Below, one piece after another: positions 1-5,066 of a DNA stretch of 5,166 nt; within the stretch, counting starts at the first letter, position 1; every line of letters starts with the position of its first letter. Source of the stretch: an uncultured Clostridia bacterium (GTDB taxonomy: Bacteria > Bacillota > Clostridia > TANB77 > CAG-508); NCBI GenBank assembly GCA_947626705.1, contig CANQTJ010000106.1, positions 1-5,166 on the forward strand, in the 5' to 3' direction. A program made the position numbers and the translations under genes. Under the pieces are notes generated by a model. It was not told the origin of the DNA. It worked only from the letters and a program-made list of their open reading frames with translations, and ran no database searches.

Positions 1-10
1 CGGTGGTGTG

Positions 11-43
11 AGAGGGAATAAATAAAATAATTATTTATTCTCT
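11..43 (+). terminator. Weak AT-rich hairpin, possible terminator of an upstream gene
   Basis: A 9-bp A/T stem (17-25 with 31-39, loop 26-30) is extended by AGAG (11-14) pairing with CTCT (40-43) across a two-G bulge (15-16). Two short open frames run in from the left edge and stop at 19-21 and 23-25, so the hairpin could lie at the 3' end of an upstream gene. Too little of that gene is present to identify it. No T-run directly follows the stem, so terminator activity is doubtful. Confidence 0.3.
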
Positions 44-109
44 ACTCGATTAATAAATATTTTTATATTTATTAAAAATTTAAAATATATAAAACTTTTT
101 AATAAAATA

Positions 110-138
110 TTTACAAAAAATTTTTAGAATGATAGAAT
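110..138 (+). promoter_or_regulatory. Sigma-A-like promoter for the pilin-like gene
   Basis: A -35 box TTTACA (110-115) and a -10 box TAGAAT (133-138) are separated by 17 bases, each one mismatch from consensus. Transcription would start near 145, giving a leader of about 70 nt before the ATG at 217. The background is extremely AT-rich, so chance -10-like matches are common. The correct spacing and the position in front of a gene with a good RBS support this one. Confidence 0.55.
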
Positions 139-216
139 ATACAATAGTAATAACTAATCTACATAATAATTAAAAAATTGTGTAAAATAAACAAAAGATA
201 AGAAAGGGGTAAATAA

Positions 217-795
217 ATGAAATTAAATCAAAAAACGTATAAGCAAAAAAAGGGAATAACATTAGTAGCACTAGTAATAACAATAGTTATTTTATTAATA
301 TTGGCAGGAATATCAATAGCACAGTTAACAGGGAATGGACTATTTGAAAATGCAAAATTGGCTAAGGAAAAATCAGATAATGCACAACAAAAAGAAAATG
401 ATACTTTATCGGATTATGAGAGCAAAATAGGAGAATATATAGATGGAACGAGGAATGAAAATGCAAATAATTATTCAACTGAAGAACAGATTATAGGAAA
501 TTGGATAGATGGGAAAACACTATATCAAAAAACAATAGATTGTGGTACACTTCCTAACAATACTAATATAAGTATTCCATCAAATGTTGAAAATATAGAA
601 CATTTAGTTTACATTGGAGGTATTGCTTTTTCGAATACAAGTACGATAGTCAAAACTCTGCCTAGCGCTCATTATGATTCAATGTATAGTATACTATTAG
701 ATTTTAGAGATAATAATAATATATTTATTGGTACAAAATATAACTATTCATCATATAGGGCGTATGTTACTATTCGATATACTAAAAAAGATTAA
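217..795 (+). CDS. Type IV pilin-like protein with phage-tail-type C-terminal domain
   Basis: A 192-residue secreted or surface protein. A short basic leader (residues 1-13, ending KKG) is followed by ITLVALVITIVILLILAGI, the class III prepilin signal: cleavage by prepilin peptidase is expected after Gly13, and residues 14-36 form the membrane/assembly helix. Residues 40-75 are charged and probably continue the helix. From about residue 86 the protein changes character: the motif EEQIIGNWIDGKTLYQKTID, then CGTLPN, and the ending YVTIRYTK match, from memory, a C-terminal domain frequent in Firmicutes phage tail and receptor-binding proteins. It is therefore read as a pilin stem carrying a tail-fibre-like head. 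The Glu normally at position +5 of mature pilins is Ala18. An RBS AAAGGGG (203-209) lies 7 bases before the ATG. The gene stands alone between its promoter and terminator. No pilus assembly genes are in the window, so whether it is polymerised is unknown. Confidence 0.8.
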   Translation: MKLNQKTYKQKKGITLVALVITIVILLILAGISIAQLTGNGLFENAKLAKEKSDNAQQKENDTLSDYESKIGEYIDGTRNENANNYSTEEQIIGNWIDGKTLYQKTIDCGTLPNNTNISIPSNVENIEHLVYIGGIAFSNTSTIVKTLPSAHYDSMYSILLDFRDNNNIFIGTKYNYSSYRAYVTIRYTKKD

Positions 796-833
796 TAGCA
801 ATTATTTAAGAAAAAGCGAGAAGATGTATTATA

Positions 834-882
834 AAAAAGTTGAATTTTACGATGAAAAAATCATTGTATAATTCAACTTTTT
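834..882 (+). terminator. Long intrinsic terminator after the pilin-like gene
   Basis: Bases 834-855 pair with 861-882 around a five-A loop (856-860). This is a 22-position stem with one T-T mismatch (847/869) and one G-U pair (851/865). The arms begin with AAAAAG and end with CTTTTT, so it can act on either strand. It lies 39 bases after the stop codon at 793-795 and separates this gene from the downstream repair gene. Confidence 0.8.
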
Positions 883-1105
883 GTTGTATTGTATAAATAT
901 ATTTAACTCAAATTTTATTATTTTTAAGGCTGACTGATAACCCTATATCTAAAAAATCTAAATTTAAACAACAATTATATTGTAATAAATAATATTTTAT
1001 GATAATATAAACTCGAAAAAATAAAACAACATATAAAACAATAAAATAAAAAACTATAACAATAATTAATATATTTAGAAAATTATAAAAACTAGTGGAG
1101 AAAAG
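883..1105. other. AT-rich intergenic gap, no gene seen
   Basis: No convincing coding frame is present on either strand. The open frame on the minus strand here encodes only a low-complexity run of Phe/Ile/Tyr, as random AT-rich DNA does. A weak promoter candidate for the downstream repair gene is TTGTAA (980-985), 17 bases, TAATAT (1003-1008), with four of six matches in each box. The RBS TGGAG (1096-1100) sits 5 bases before the ATG at 1106. Confidence 0.4.
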
Positions 1106-1798
1106 ATGAAAAATGAAATAAAACAAAAATTATTTGAATTATCAGACAAGAAATATAAAGAATTTCATAGCAATTTATGCCCTGGAACAGACAATATAAT
1201 TGGTGTAAGAGTTCCAATTTTAAGAAATTATGCAAAAGAATTATTTAAAGAAAATGATTGGAAAAAAACAATAGAGCAAATAGATAGTGAGTATTATGAA
1301 GAAATAATGTTACAAGGAATGTTAATAGGACAAGCAAAAAATGAAAATATAAACATAATTTTAAAATATGTGGAAAACTATGTACCAAAAATAGATAATT
1401 GGGCAATTTGTGATGTTTTTTGTTCTGGTTTAAAGATTACAAAAAGCCATAAAAAAGAGATGTGGAATTTTATACAAAAATATTTAGATTCAGACAAAGA
1501 ATTTGAAATAAGATTTGCTATTGTAATAATTTTAGATTATTATATCGAGCAAGAGTATTTAAATGAAGATTTTAAAATATTTGAAAAAATAAATAATGAT
1601 GGATATTATGCTAAAATGGCTATTGCTTGGGCAATTTCTATATGTTTAATTAAATTTTATGATGAAACTGTTAAATTTTTAAAATCTGCGAAAATAGATA
1701 AATGGGTATATAATAAATCTATACAAAAAGCAATAGAGTCATATAGAATATCAGATGATAGAAAAGATTTACTAAGAAAAATAAAAGATGAAAGGTAA
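1106..1798 (+). CDS. AlkD-like DNA alkylation repair protein (HEAT-repeat glycosylase)
   Basis: A 230-residue, all-helical protein of the AlkD family (Pfam DNA_alkylation). Family members are DNA glycosylases that excise positively charged alkylated bases, such as 7-methylguanine and 3-methyladenine, without flipping the base, and act in the cytoplasm as the first step of base excision repair. The active-site pattern is visible: DNWAICD gives Trp99 and Asp103 (AlkD Trp109/Asp113), Arg136 in FEIRFAIV fits Arg148, and Trp175 in AIAWAIS fits Trp187. The N-terminal GVRVPILR (33-40) is also typical. The length matches the usual 220-240 residues, so the gene looks intact. The ATG has a GTGGAG-type RBS (1095-1100) at a 5-base gap. 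The next gene starts within a few bases of the stop, so the two are probably co-transcribed. Family assignment is confident; exact base specificity cannot be read from sequence alone. Confidence 0.88.
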   Translation: MKNEIKQKLFELSDKKYKEFHSNLCPGTDNIIGVRVPILRNYAKELFKENDWKKTIEQIDSEYYEEIMLQGMLIGQAKNENINIILKYVENYVPKIDNWAICDVFCSGLKITKSHKKEMWNFIQKYLDSDKEFEIRFAIVIILDYYIEQEYLNEDFKIFEKINNDGYYAKMAIAWAISICLIKFYDETVKFLKSAKIDKWVYNKSIQKAIESYRISDDRKDLLRKIKDER

Positions 1799-1805
1799 TA
1801 TAAAA

Positions 1806-3509
1806 ATGAAGAAAAAAAATAAAGTAAAAATGACAAAAGAACAAATTGAAAGAAAAAAGAAAAAGATTATAAGAACTTTTATATCAATAATAGCAATAAT
1901 AATAGTATTGATTGTGGGATATAAATTAAATGATTATATTATATTAGATAAAAATAAACAAACTAATTTAATAATAAATAATAGAAACGTAACATCAAAT
2001 TTAAAAAATGAAATACTTATACAAGATAATGAAATATATATATCAGAACAAGATTTAGGAAATTTCTTTGATAAATATATATATGAAGATACAAAAAATA
2101 ACCAAATTATTACTACTTATGATACTAAGATTGCAGCAATAAGTTTAGATGAAAATAAAATAATTATAAATGGTTCAAATAAACAAACTTATGCACATGC
2201 AATAAGACAAAATGATAAGGTGTATATACCAATAAATGAATTAGAAGATGTATATGGAATAGAAATAAAATATATAGAAAATACGAAAGTTCTTACAATT
2301 GATTCTATTTCAAGAGAACAGAAAAAAGCAATTATAACTAAAGATACAGCAGTAAAATCGTCAAAAAAATTTGTAAGCAAAACAGTGGATAGAGTAAAAA
2401 AAGGAAGTTATGTTATTGTTATTTCTGAAGAAAAAGGATATACAAGAATTAGAACAGAAAATGGAAAGTTAGGATATGTGAAATCTAAAAAAATTGCTAA
2501 CACAGTTGTTGTAAGAGAAGAGATGGAAGAAGAAAAACAAATTGAAGGGAAAGTCAATTTAGTTTGGGACTATTATTCTACAGTAGCAAATGCACCTGAC
2601 AGAACAGATACAACGATTGATGGTATTAATGTAGTATCTCCTTCATTTTTCTATATTGATTCTAATGGAAATTTTAAGGAGAATATAGGAACAAAAGGAA
2701 AAGAATATATTGAATGGGCACATAACAATGGATATAAAGTTTGGCCAATGGTTCAAAATTCTGGAGATGAAATGCTGGAAGTAACTTCTGAAATTATGAA
2801 TGATTATGATAAAAGAGAAAAATTAATAAATGATATTATTGTAGCATCTGTCAAATATAAACTAGATGGAATTAATATTGACTTTGAAAATATGAAACAA
2901 GAAGATAAAGATATGTATTCAAGATTTATAATAGAATTAACACCAAGAATGAAATATATGGGACTTGTAGTTTCTGTAGATGTAACTGCACCAGATGGTT
3001 CAGAAACGTGGTCATTATGTTTTGACAGACATGTAATAGGAGATGTTGCAGATTATATTGTGTTTATGGCTTATGACCAATATGGAGCATCAAGTAATAA
3101 ATCAGGGACTACTGCAGGATATAATTGGGTAGAACTAAGTTTAAAAAAATTTATAGAAACAGAAGAAATTAAAAATGAAAAAATAATTTTAGCTATTCCA
3201 TTATATACAAGATTATGGACAGAAGATAATTCTGGACAACTTGTAAAATCACCAAGTGCTGTTGCAATTAAAAATATAGATAAAGTATTGCCAGAACAGA
3301 TTGAAAAAAAGTGGGATGATGAATTAAGACAATATTATGTAGAATATAATGAGGGTTCATATATTAAGAAAATGTGGATAGAAGATGAAAAATCGTTAAA
3401 AGAAAAAATATCATTAATAAATAACTATCAACTTGGTGGAGTTGCATCTTGGCAAATTGGTATGGAAACAGAAAATTTTTGGACATTTTTAAAAAATGAA
3501 ATACAATAG
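1806..3509 (+). CDS. Membrane-anchored GH18 glycosidase with stalk-like and SH3-like domains (SleL/YaaH-like)
   Basis: A 567-residue predicted cell-envelope hydrolase. Residues 1-20 are strongly basic and cytoplasmic, and 21-39 form one membrane helix (signal anchor). Residues 52-168 resemble the copper-amine-oxidase N-terminal-like 'stalk' domain, 175-235 an SH3b domain that may bind peptidoglycan, and 249-565 a GH18 barrel. The GH18 signature is DGINIDFEN at 354-362: Glu361 is the expected catalytic acid and Asp359 its helper, while the middle Asp of DGxDxDxE is Asn357, as in spore-cortex and peptidoglycan GH18 enzymes (SleL/YaaH/YdhD type). FMAYDQYG (420-427) and GGVASWQIG (544-552) are further family motifs. 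The likely reaction is cleavage of beta-1,4 N-acetylglucosamine linkages in peptidoglycan; chitin is a less likely substrate. An in-frame ATG at 1788 overlaps the preceding gene, but AAAGG (1791-1795) serves 1806 with a 10-base gap, so 1806 is preferred. The gap to the repair gene is 7 bases, suggesting an operon. Confidence 0.87.
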   Translation: MKKKNKVKMTKEQIERKKKKIIRTFISIIAIIIVLIVGYKLNDYIILDKNKQTNLIINNRNVTSNLKNEILIQDNEIYISEQDLGNFFDKYIYEDTKNNQIITTYDTKIAAISLDENKIIINGSNKQTYAHAIRQNDKVYIPINELEDVYGIEIKYIENTKVLTIDSISREQKKAIITKDTAVKSSKKFVSKTVDRVKKGSYVIVISEEKGYTRIRTENGKLGYVKSKKIANTVVVREEMEEEKQIEGKVNLVWDYYSTVANAPDRTDTTIDGINVVSPSFFYIDSNGNFKENIGTKGKEYIEWAHNNGYKVWPMVQNSGDEMLEVTSEIMNDYDKREKLINDIIVASVKYKLDGINIDFENMKQEDKDMYSRFIIELTPRMKYMGLVVSVDVTAPDGSETWSLCFDRHVIGDVADYIVFMAYDQYGASSNKSGTTAGYNWVELSLKKFIETEEIKNEKIILAIPLYTRLWTEDNSGQLVKSPSAVAIKNIDKVLPEQIEKKWDDELRQYYVEYNEGSYIKKMWIEDEKSLKEKISLINNYQLGGVASWQIGMETENFWTFLKNEIQ

Positions 3510-3530
3510 TAATTAATATATTATGTTTCA
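3497..3530 (+). terminator. Weak hairpin across the GH18 stop codon
   Basis: TGAAATACAATA (3497-3508) pairs with TATTATGTTTCA (3519-3530) with one G-U pair and one C-A mismatch, around a 10-base loop. A T-rich stretch follows (3531-3553). The stem overlaps the last codons and the TAG stop (3507-3509), which is unusual, and it is AT-rich. It could be a weak terminator for the repair/hydrolase operon. Confidence 0.3.
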
Positions 3531-3628
3531 TTATTTTATGCTTATTATTTTTTAGGATTAACTAGTAACTAGCTACAACGGAAATCCAGAAATTCCATTT
3601 GAAATGCAACAAAAATTTAGAAAAATAC

Positions 3629-3658
3629 TTGACTTTTTTAGTACTTCAAATATATAAT
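3629..3658 (+). promoter_or_regulatory. Sigma-A-like promoter of sigH
   Basis: TTGACT (3629-3634) and TATAAT (3653-3658) are 18 bases apart, close to perfect consensus. The transcript would start near 3665, ahead of the RBS at 3675 and the ATG at 3692. This lies inside the longest possible upstream extension of the sigH frame and argues against that extension. Confidence 0.75.
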
Positions 3659-3674
3659 GAAAAAAAGCGCATTT

Positions 3675-3680
3675 GGAGGT
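3675..3680 (+). promoter_or_regulatory. Ribosome binding site deciding the sigH start
   Basis: GGAGGT lies 11 bases before the ATG at 3692 and is the only strong Shine-Dalgarno match near this gene. The alternative TTG start at 3599 has no such site. Confidence 0.8.
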
Positions 3681-3691
3681 ATTTTAGACAT

Positions 3692-4327
3692 ATGCAAAAA
3701 GATAATATATATTATACAACAGAAAAATATGTCAATTTAACAGATGAACAAATAATATGTCAGATAAAGCAAGGAGATGAACAAGCTTTAACATATTTAA
3801 TAGAAAAATATAAAGATTTGGTTAATTCAAAAGTTAGTAAGTATTTTATAATAGGGGCAGAAAAAGAAGATATTATACAAGAAGGAATGATTGGTTTATA
3901 TAAAGCAATTAGAGATTTTGATAGATATAAGCAAAATACTTTTAAAACTTTTGCTAATATATGTATAGAAAGACAATTGATAACAGCAATAAAAAGTTCT
4001 AACAGGCAAAAACATATACCACTTAATTCTTATTTATCTTTAAATACTACAGCGTATGATAATGATGATGACGGAGCTGAATTGATAGAAACTTTTAAAA
4101 GTAATACAATAGAGGACCCTTTAGAAACTATAATGAAAAGGGAATCTTTTGAAGAAATCCAAAATACTATGCATAAATTTTTAAGTAAATTTGAAGAAAG
4201 CGTTTTAGAAAGATATATGCAAGGCGAAAGTTATGAGATTATTGCTAAAAAATTGGATACACCAATAAAATCTGTTGATAATGCTATTCAAAGAATAAGA
4301 AAAAAAGCAATAAAGAATATATTTTAA
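3692..4327 (+). CDS. sigH: RNA polymerase sporulation sigma factor SigH (Spo0H)
   Basis: A 211-residue sigma-70 family factor, close to the 218 residues of Bacillus SigH. It directs RNA polymerase to early stationary-phase and sporulation-onset promoters. Region 2 holds the near-diagnostic YFIIGAEKEDIIQEGMIGLY (51-70, continuing KAIRDFD) and RQKHIPLNSYLSL (105-117), both almost identical to Bacillus Spo0H. Region 4 has the helix-turn-helix SYEIIAKKLDTPIKSVDNAI (180-199), which should contact the -35 element. The frame stays open upstream to a TTG at 3599, but a consensus promoter and strong RBS lie inside that stretch, so ATG 3692 is chosen. The gene is monocistronic, between its own promoter and a perfect terminator. 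In many Clostridia sigH precedes translation and secretion genes (tuf, rpmG, secE, nusG); here a tRNA and gene debris follow instead. Confidence 0.95.
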   Translation: MQKDNIYYTTEKYVNLTDEQIICQIKQGDEQALTYLIEKYKDLVNSKVSKYFIIGAEKEDIIQEGMIGLYKAIRDFDRYKQNTFKTFANICIERQLITAIKSSNRQKHIPLNSYLSLNTTAYDNDDDGAELIETFKSNTIEDPLETIMKRESFEEIQNTMHKFLSKFEESVLERYMQGESYEIIAKKLDTPIKSVDNAIQRIRKKAIKNIF

Positions 4328-4377
4328 TTAAATAGTATCAAACTTAATAATTAATATTGTAGTTTGATACTATTTAA
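4328..4377 (+). terminator. Terminator of sigH
   Basis: Bases 4328-4344 pair perfectly with 4361-4377 (17 bp) around a 16-base AT-rich loop. The stem begins directly after the stop codon (4325-4327). There is no long T-run after it, only TATTTAAATATAATT-type sequence, so termination may be incomplete or the stem may mainly protect the mRNA 3' end. Confidence 0.7.
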
Positions 4378-4388
4378 ATATAATTAAT

Positions 4389-4464
4389 GCTTGCATAGCT
4401 CAGTAGGTAGAGTGCAGCCTTGGTAAGGCTGAGGTCACGGGTTCGATTCCCGTTGTAAGCTCCA
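4389..4464 (+). tRNA. tRNA-Thr (anticodon GGU)
   Basis: A 76-nt cloverleaf. The acceptor stem GCTTGCA (4389-4395) pairs with TGTAAGC (4454-4460) with one G-U pair, the discriminator is T4461 and CCA is encoded (4462-4464). The D-arm runs from GCTC (4398-4401) to GAGT (4410-4413). The anticodon stem is CAGCC (4415-4419) with GGCTG (4427-4431), and the loop TTGGTAA places GGT at 4422-4424, reading ACC/ACU threonine codons. The T-arm is ACGGG, TTCGATT, CCCGT (4437-4453). All invariant positions look normal, so the gene should be functional despite the debris just downstream. Confidence 0.97.
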
Positions 4465-4475
4465 CTTTAAGACAG

Positions 4476-4513
4476 CTTACGAACTGTAAAGGTTTCGTAA
4501 GTTTTTTCTTTTT
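4476..4513 (+). terminator. Intrinsic terminator of tRNA-Thr
   Basis: CTTACGAA (4476-4483) pairs with TTCGTAAG (4494-4501), followed by six Ts (4502-4507) and further Ts to 4513. It begins 12 bases after the tRNA CCA end and marks the transcript end of the tRNA. Confidence 0.8.
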
Positions 4514-4520
4514 AAGAAAA

Positions 4521-4634
4521 GAAAAAAATAATGGAGATTCTATTGATTCACAACTGCGAATGATAAAAGAATATTGTGAGAAAAACAAGTATGATATTGT
4601 AGATGTATATAATGATGCTGGGTGTTATGCTTAA
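4521..4634 (+). pseudogene. Remnant of a serine recombinase (resolvase-type catalytic domain)
   Basis: A 37-codon open stretch reads NNGDSIDSQLRMIKEYCEKN and then KYDIVDVYNDAGCYA before a TAA at 4632-4634. It matches the segment of large serine recombinases usually written (D)SIxxQxxxIxxYxxxxxxxIVxxYxDDGYSG. The catalytic-serine N-terminus is absent, the DDGYSG motif has decayed to NDAGCYA, and everything after it (recombinase and zinc-ribbon parts) is missing. No start codon or RBS fits. It begins within 10 bases of the tRNA terminator, as expected for the stump of an integrated element. The family call rests on motif recognition over a short span. Confidence 0.65.
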
Positions 4635-4635
4635 C

Positions 4636-4869
4636 ATAGAAAAATTACTTTTAGTAGGACCTTCAAACTATGGATTATCTATACCAATGCAGAATATCGG
4701 AAGATGCAGGAACATATCTATGTAATAATATTTATTTTAAAGGATTAAATACATAAAGGAAAAAAATCTAGGTACAAAAATGATATTTATTCATATTCCC
4801 CCAAAAGAACAAAGTTATGACTTTTATAAGCTAAATGAAACTCTATTAGATTTTATAGAAAATTTATAA
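4636..4869 (+). pseudogene. Decayed pyroglutamyl-peptidase (Pcp)-like gene, C-terminal part
   Basis: Three in-order fragments in two frames match the C-terminal half of pyrrolidone-carboxylate peptidase, a cysteine peptidase that removes N-terminal pyroglutamate. Frame from 4636: IEKLLLVGPSNYGLSIP, like the family's GPxAYxxxLPI. Frame from 4694: ISEDAGTYLCNNIYFKGL, like SxTAGTYVCNxxxY, with the nucleophile Cys at 4721-4723. Frame 1 again through 4869: KYIKEKNLGTKMIFIHIPPK, then EQSYDF, like GFIHIPxxPEQ, with the catalytic His at 4792-4794. The two frame changes lie near 4690 and 4740, and a dozen or so codons seem deleted between the first two pieces. The N-terminal half with the catalytic Glu is absent. 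It cannot make an active enzyme. Confidence 0.6.
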
Positions 4870-4876
4870 AAAACTA

Positions 4877-4905
4877 TGTACTTTTTATAAATTATAGTGT
4901 ATAAT
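4877..4905 (+). promoter_or_regulatory. Possible promoter ahead of the structured RNA segment
   Basis: A perfect TATAAT (4900-4905) has a poor -35 (TGTACT, 4877-4882) at 17 bases. A start near 4912 would give a transcript of roughly 118 nt ending at the strong terminator at 5029. In such AT-rich sequence the -10 match alone is weak evidence. Confidence 0.35.
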
Positions 4906-4911
4906 TTTATT

Positions 4912-5029
4912 ATAGGAATGAATAATATATATTATTAAATGATATATATATTTATATATTGGTCTCACAAGGACCAAACCCGAGTAGACGCAAGGCGTCG
5001 CAAAAAGCCATTCATGCGAATGGCTTTTT
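4912..5029 (+). ncRNA. Candidate structured small RNA or leader, family unknown
   Basis: Bases 4961-5024 are about 55% G+C, far above the surroundings, and contain consecutive hairpins: TTGGTC (4959-4964) with GACCAA (4972-4977), loop TCACAAG; GACGC (4987-4991) with GCGTC (4995-4999), loop AAG; then the terminator stem. No open reading frame explains this. The 5' part (4912-4958) is A/T only apart from a few bases and includes the 16-base palindrome AATAATATATATTATT (4921-4936). I do not recognise a known RNA family. It may be an independent small RNA, a transcription-attenuating leader, or a relic of a former riboswitch. Confidence 0.35.
5002..5029 (+). terminator. Strong intrinsic terminator
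   Basis: AAAAAGCCATTC (5002-5013) pairs perfectly with GAATGGCTTTTT (5018-5029) around the loop ATGC. The GC core plus T-run is a textbook terminator, and the A-run on the other arm could serve the opposite strand. No intact gene precedes it within 500 bases, so it most likely ends a non-coding transcript. Confidence 0.88.
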
Positions 5030-5066
5030 ATAATCTTTTATTTTTTAATTGTCTTATAATTCCTAA

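Noticed and set aside
908..1126. Minus-strand open frame encoding a hydrophobic 72-residue peptide
   Set aside because: Low-complexity Phe/Ile/Tyr translation of AT-rich intergenic DNA. It overlaps the start of the AlkD-like gene, has no RBS and resembles no known family.
2189..2380. Minus-strand open frame inside the GH18 gene
   Set aside because: It lies antisense to a well-supported coding region and has no RBS or recognisable domain.
3523..3555. Ten-codon frame (MFHYFMLIIF) after the GH18 gene
   Set aside because: No RBS, AT-rich and too short to support as a gene.
3559..3572. Tandem 7-base repeat TAACTAG upstream of sigH
   Set aside because: Only two short AT-rich copies, more than 50 bases upstream of the -35. 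This is not enough to call an operator, and no Spo0A box (TGNCGAA) is visible nearby.
3599..3691. N-terminal extension of SigH from a TTG start
   Set aside because: The stretch contains the promoter and RBS for ATG 3692, and SigH homologues begin near that ATG.
4400..4588. Minus-strand open frame with the ending TTGIEPVTSALPRLHSTY
   Set aside because: This peptide is the well-known false protein produced by translating the antisense strand of a tRNA gene. The locus is the tRNA-Thr and its terminator.
4961..5001. Resemblance to a c-di-GMP-I (GEMM) riboswitch core (CAC..AGG.C.AAACC....GACGCAA.GC)
   Set aside because: Scattered matches only. The paired elements and GNRA-type loop of the riboswitch do not form here, so I do not call it; at best it would be a broken relic.
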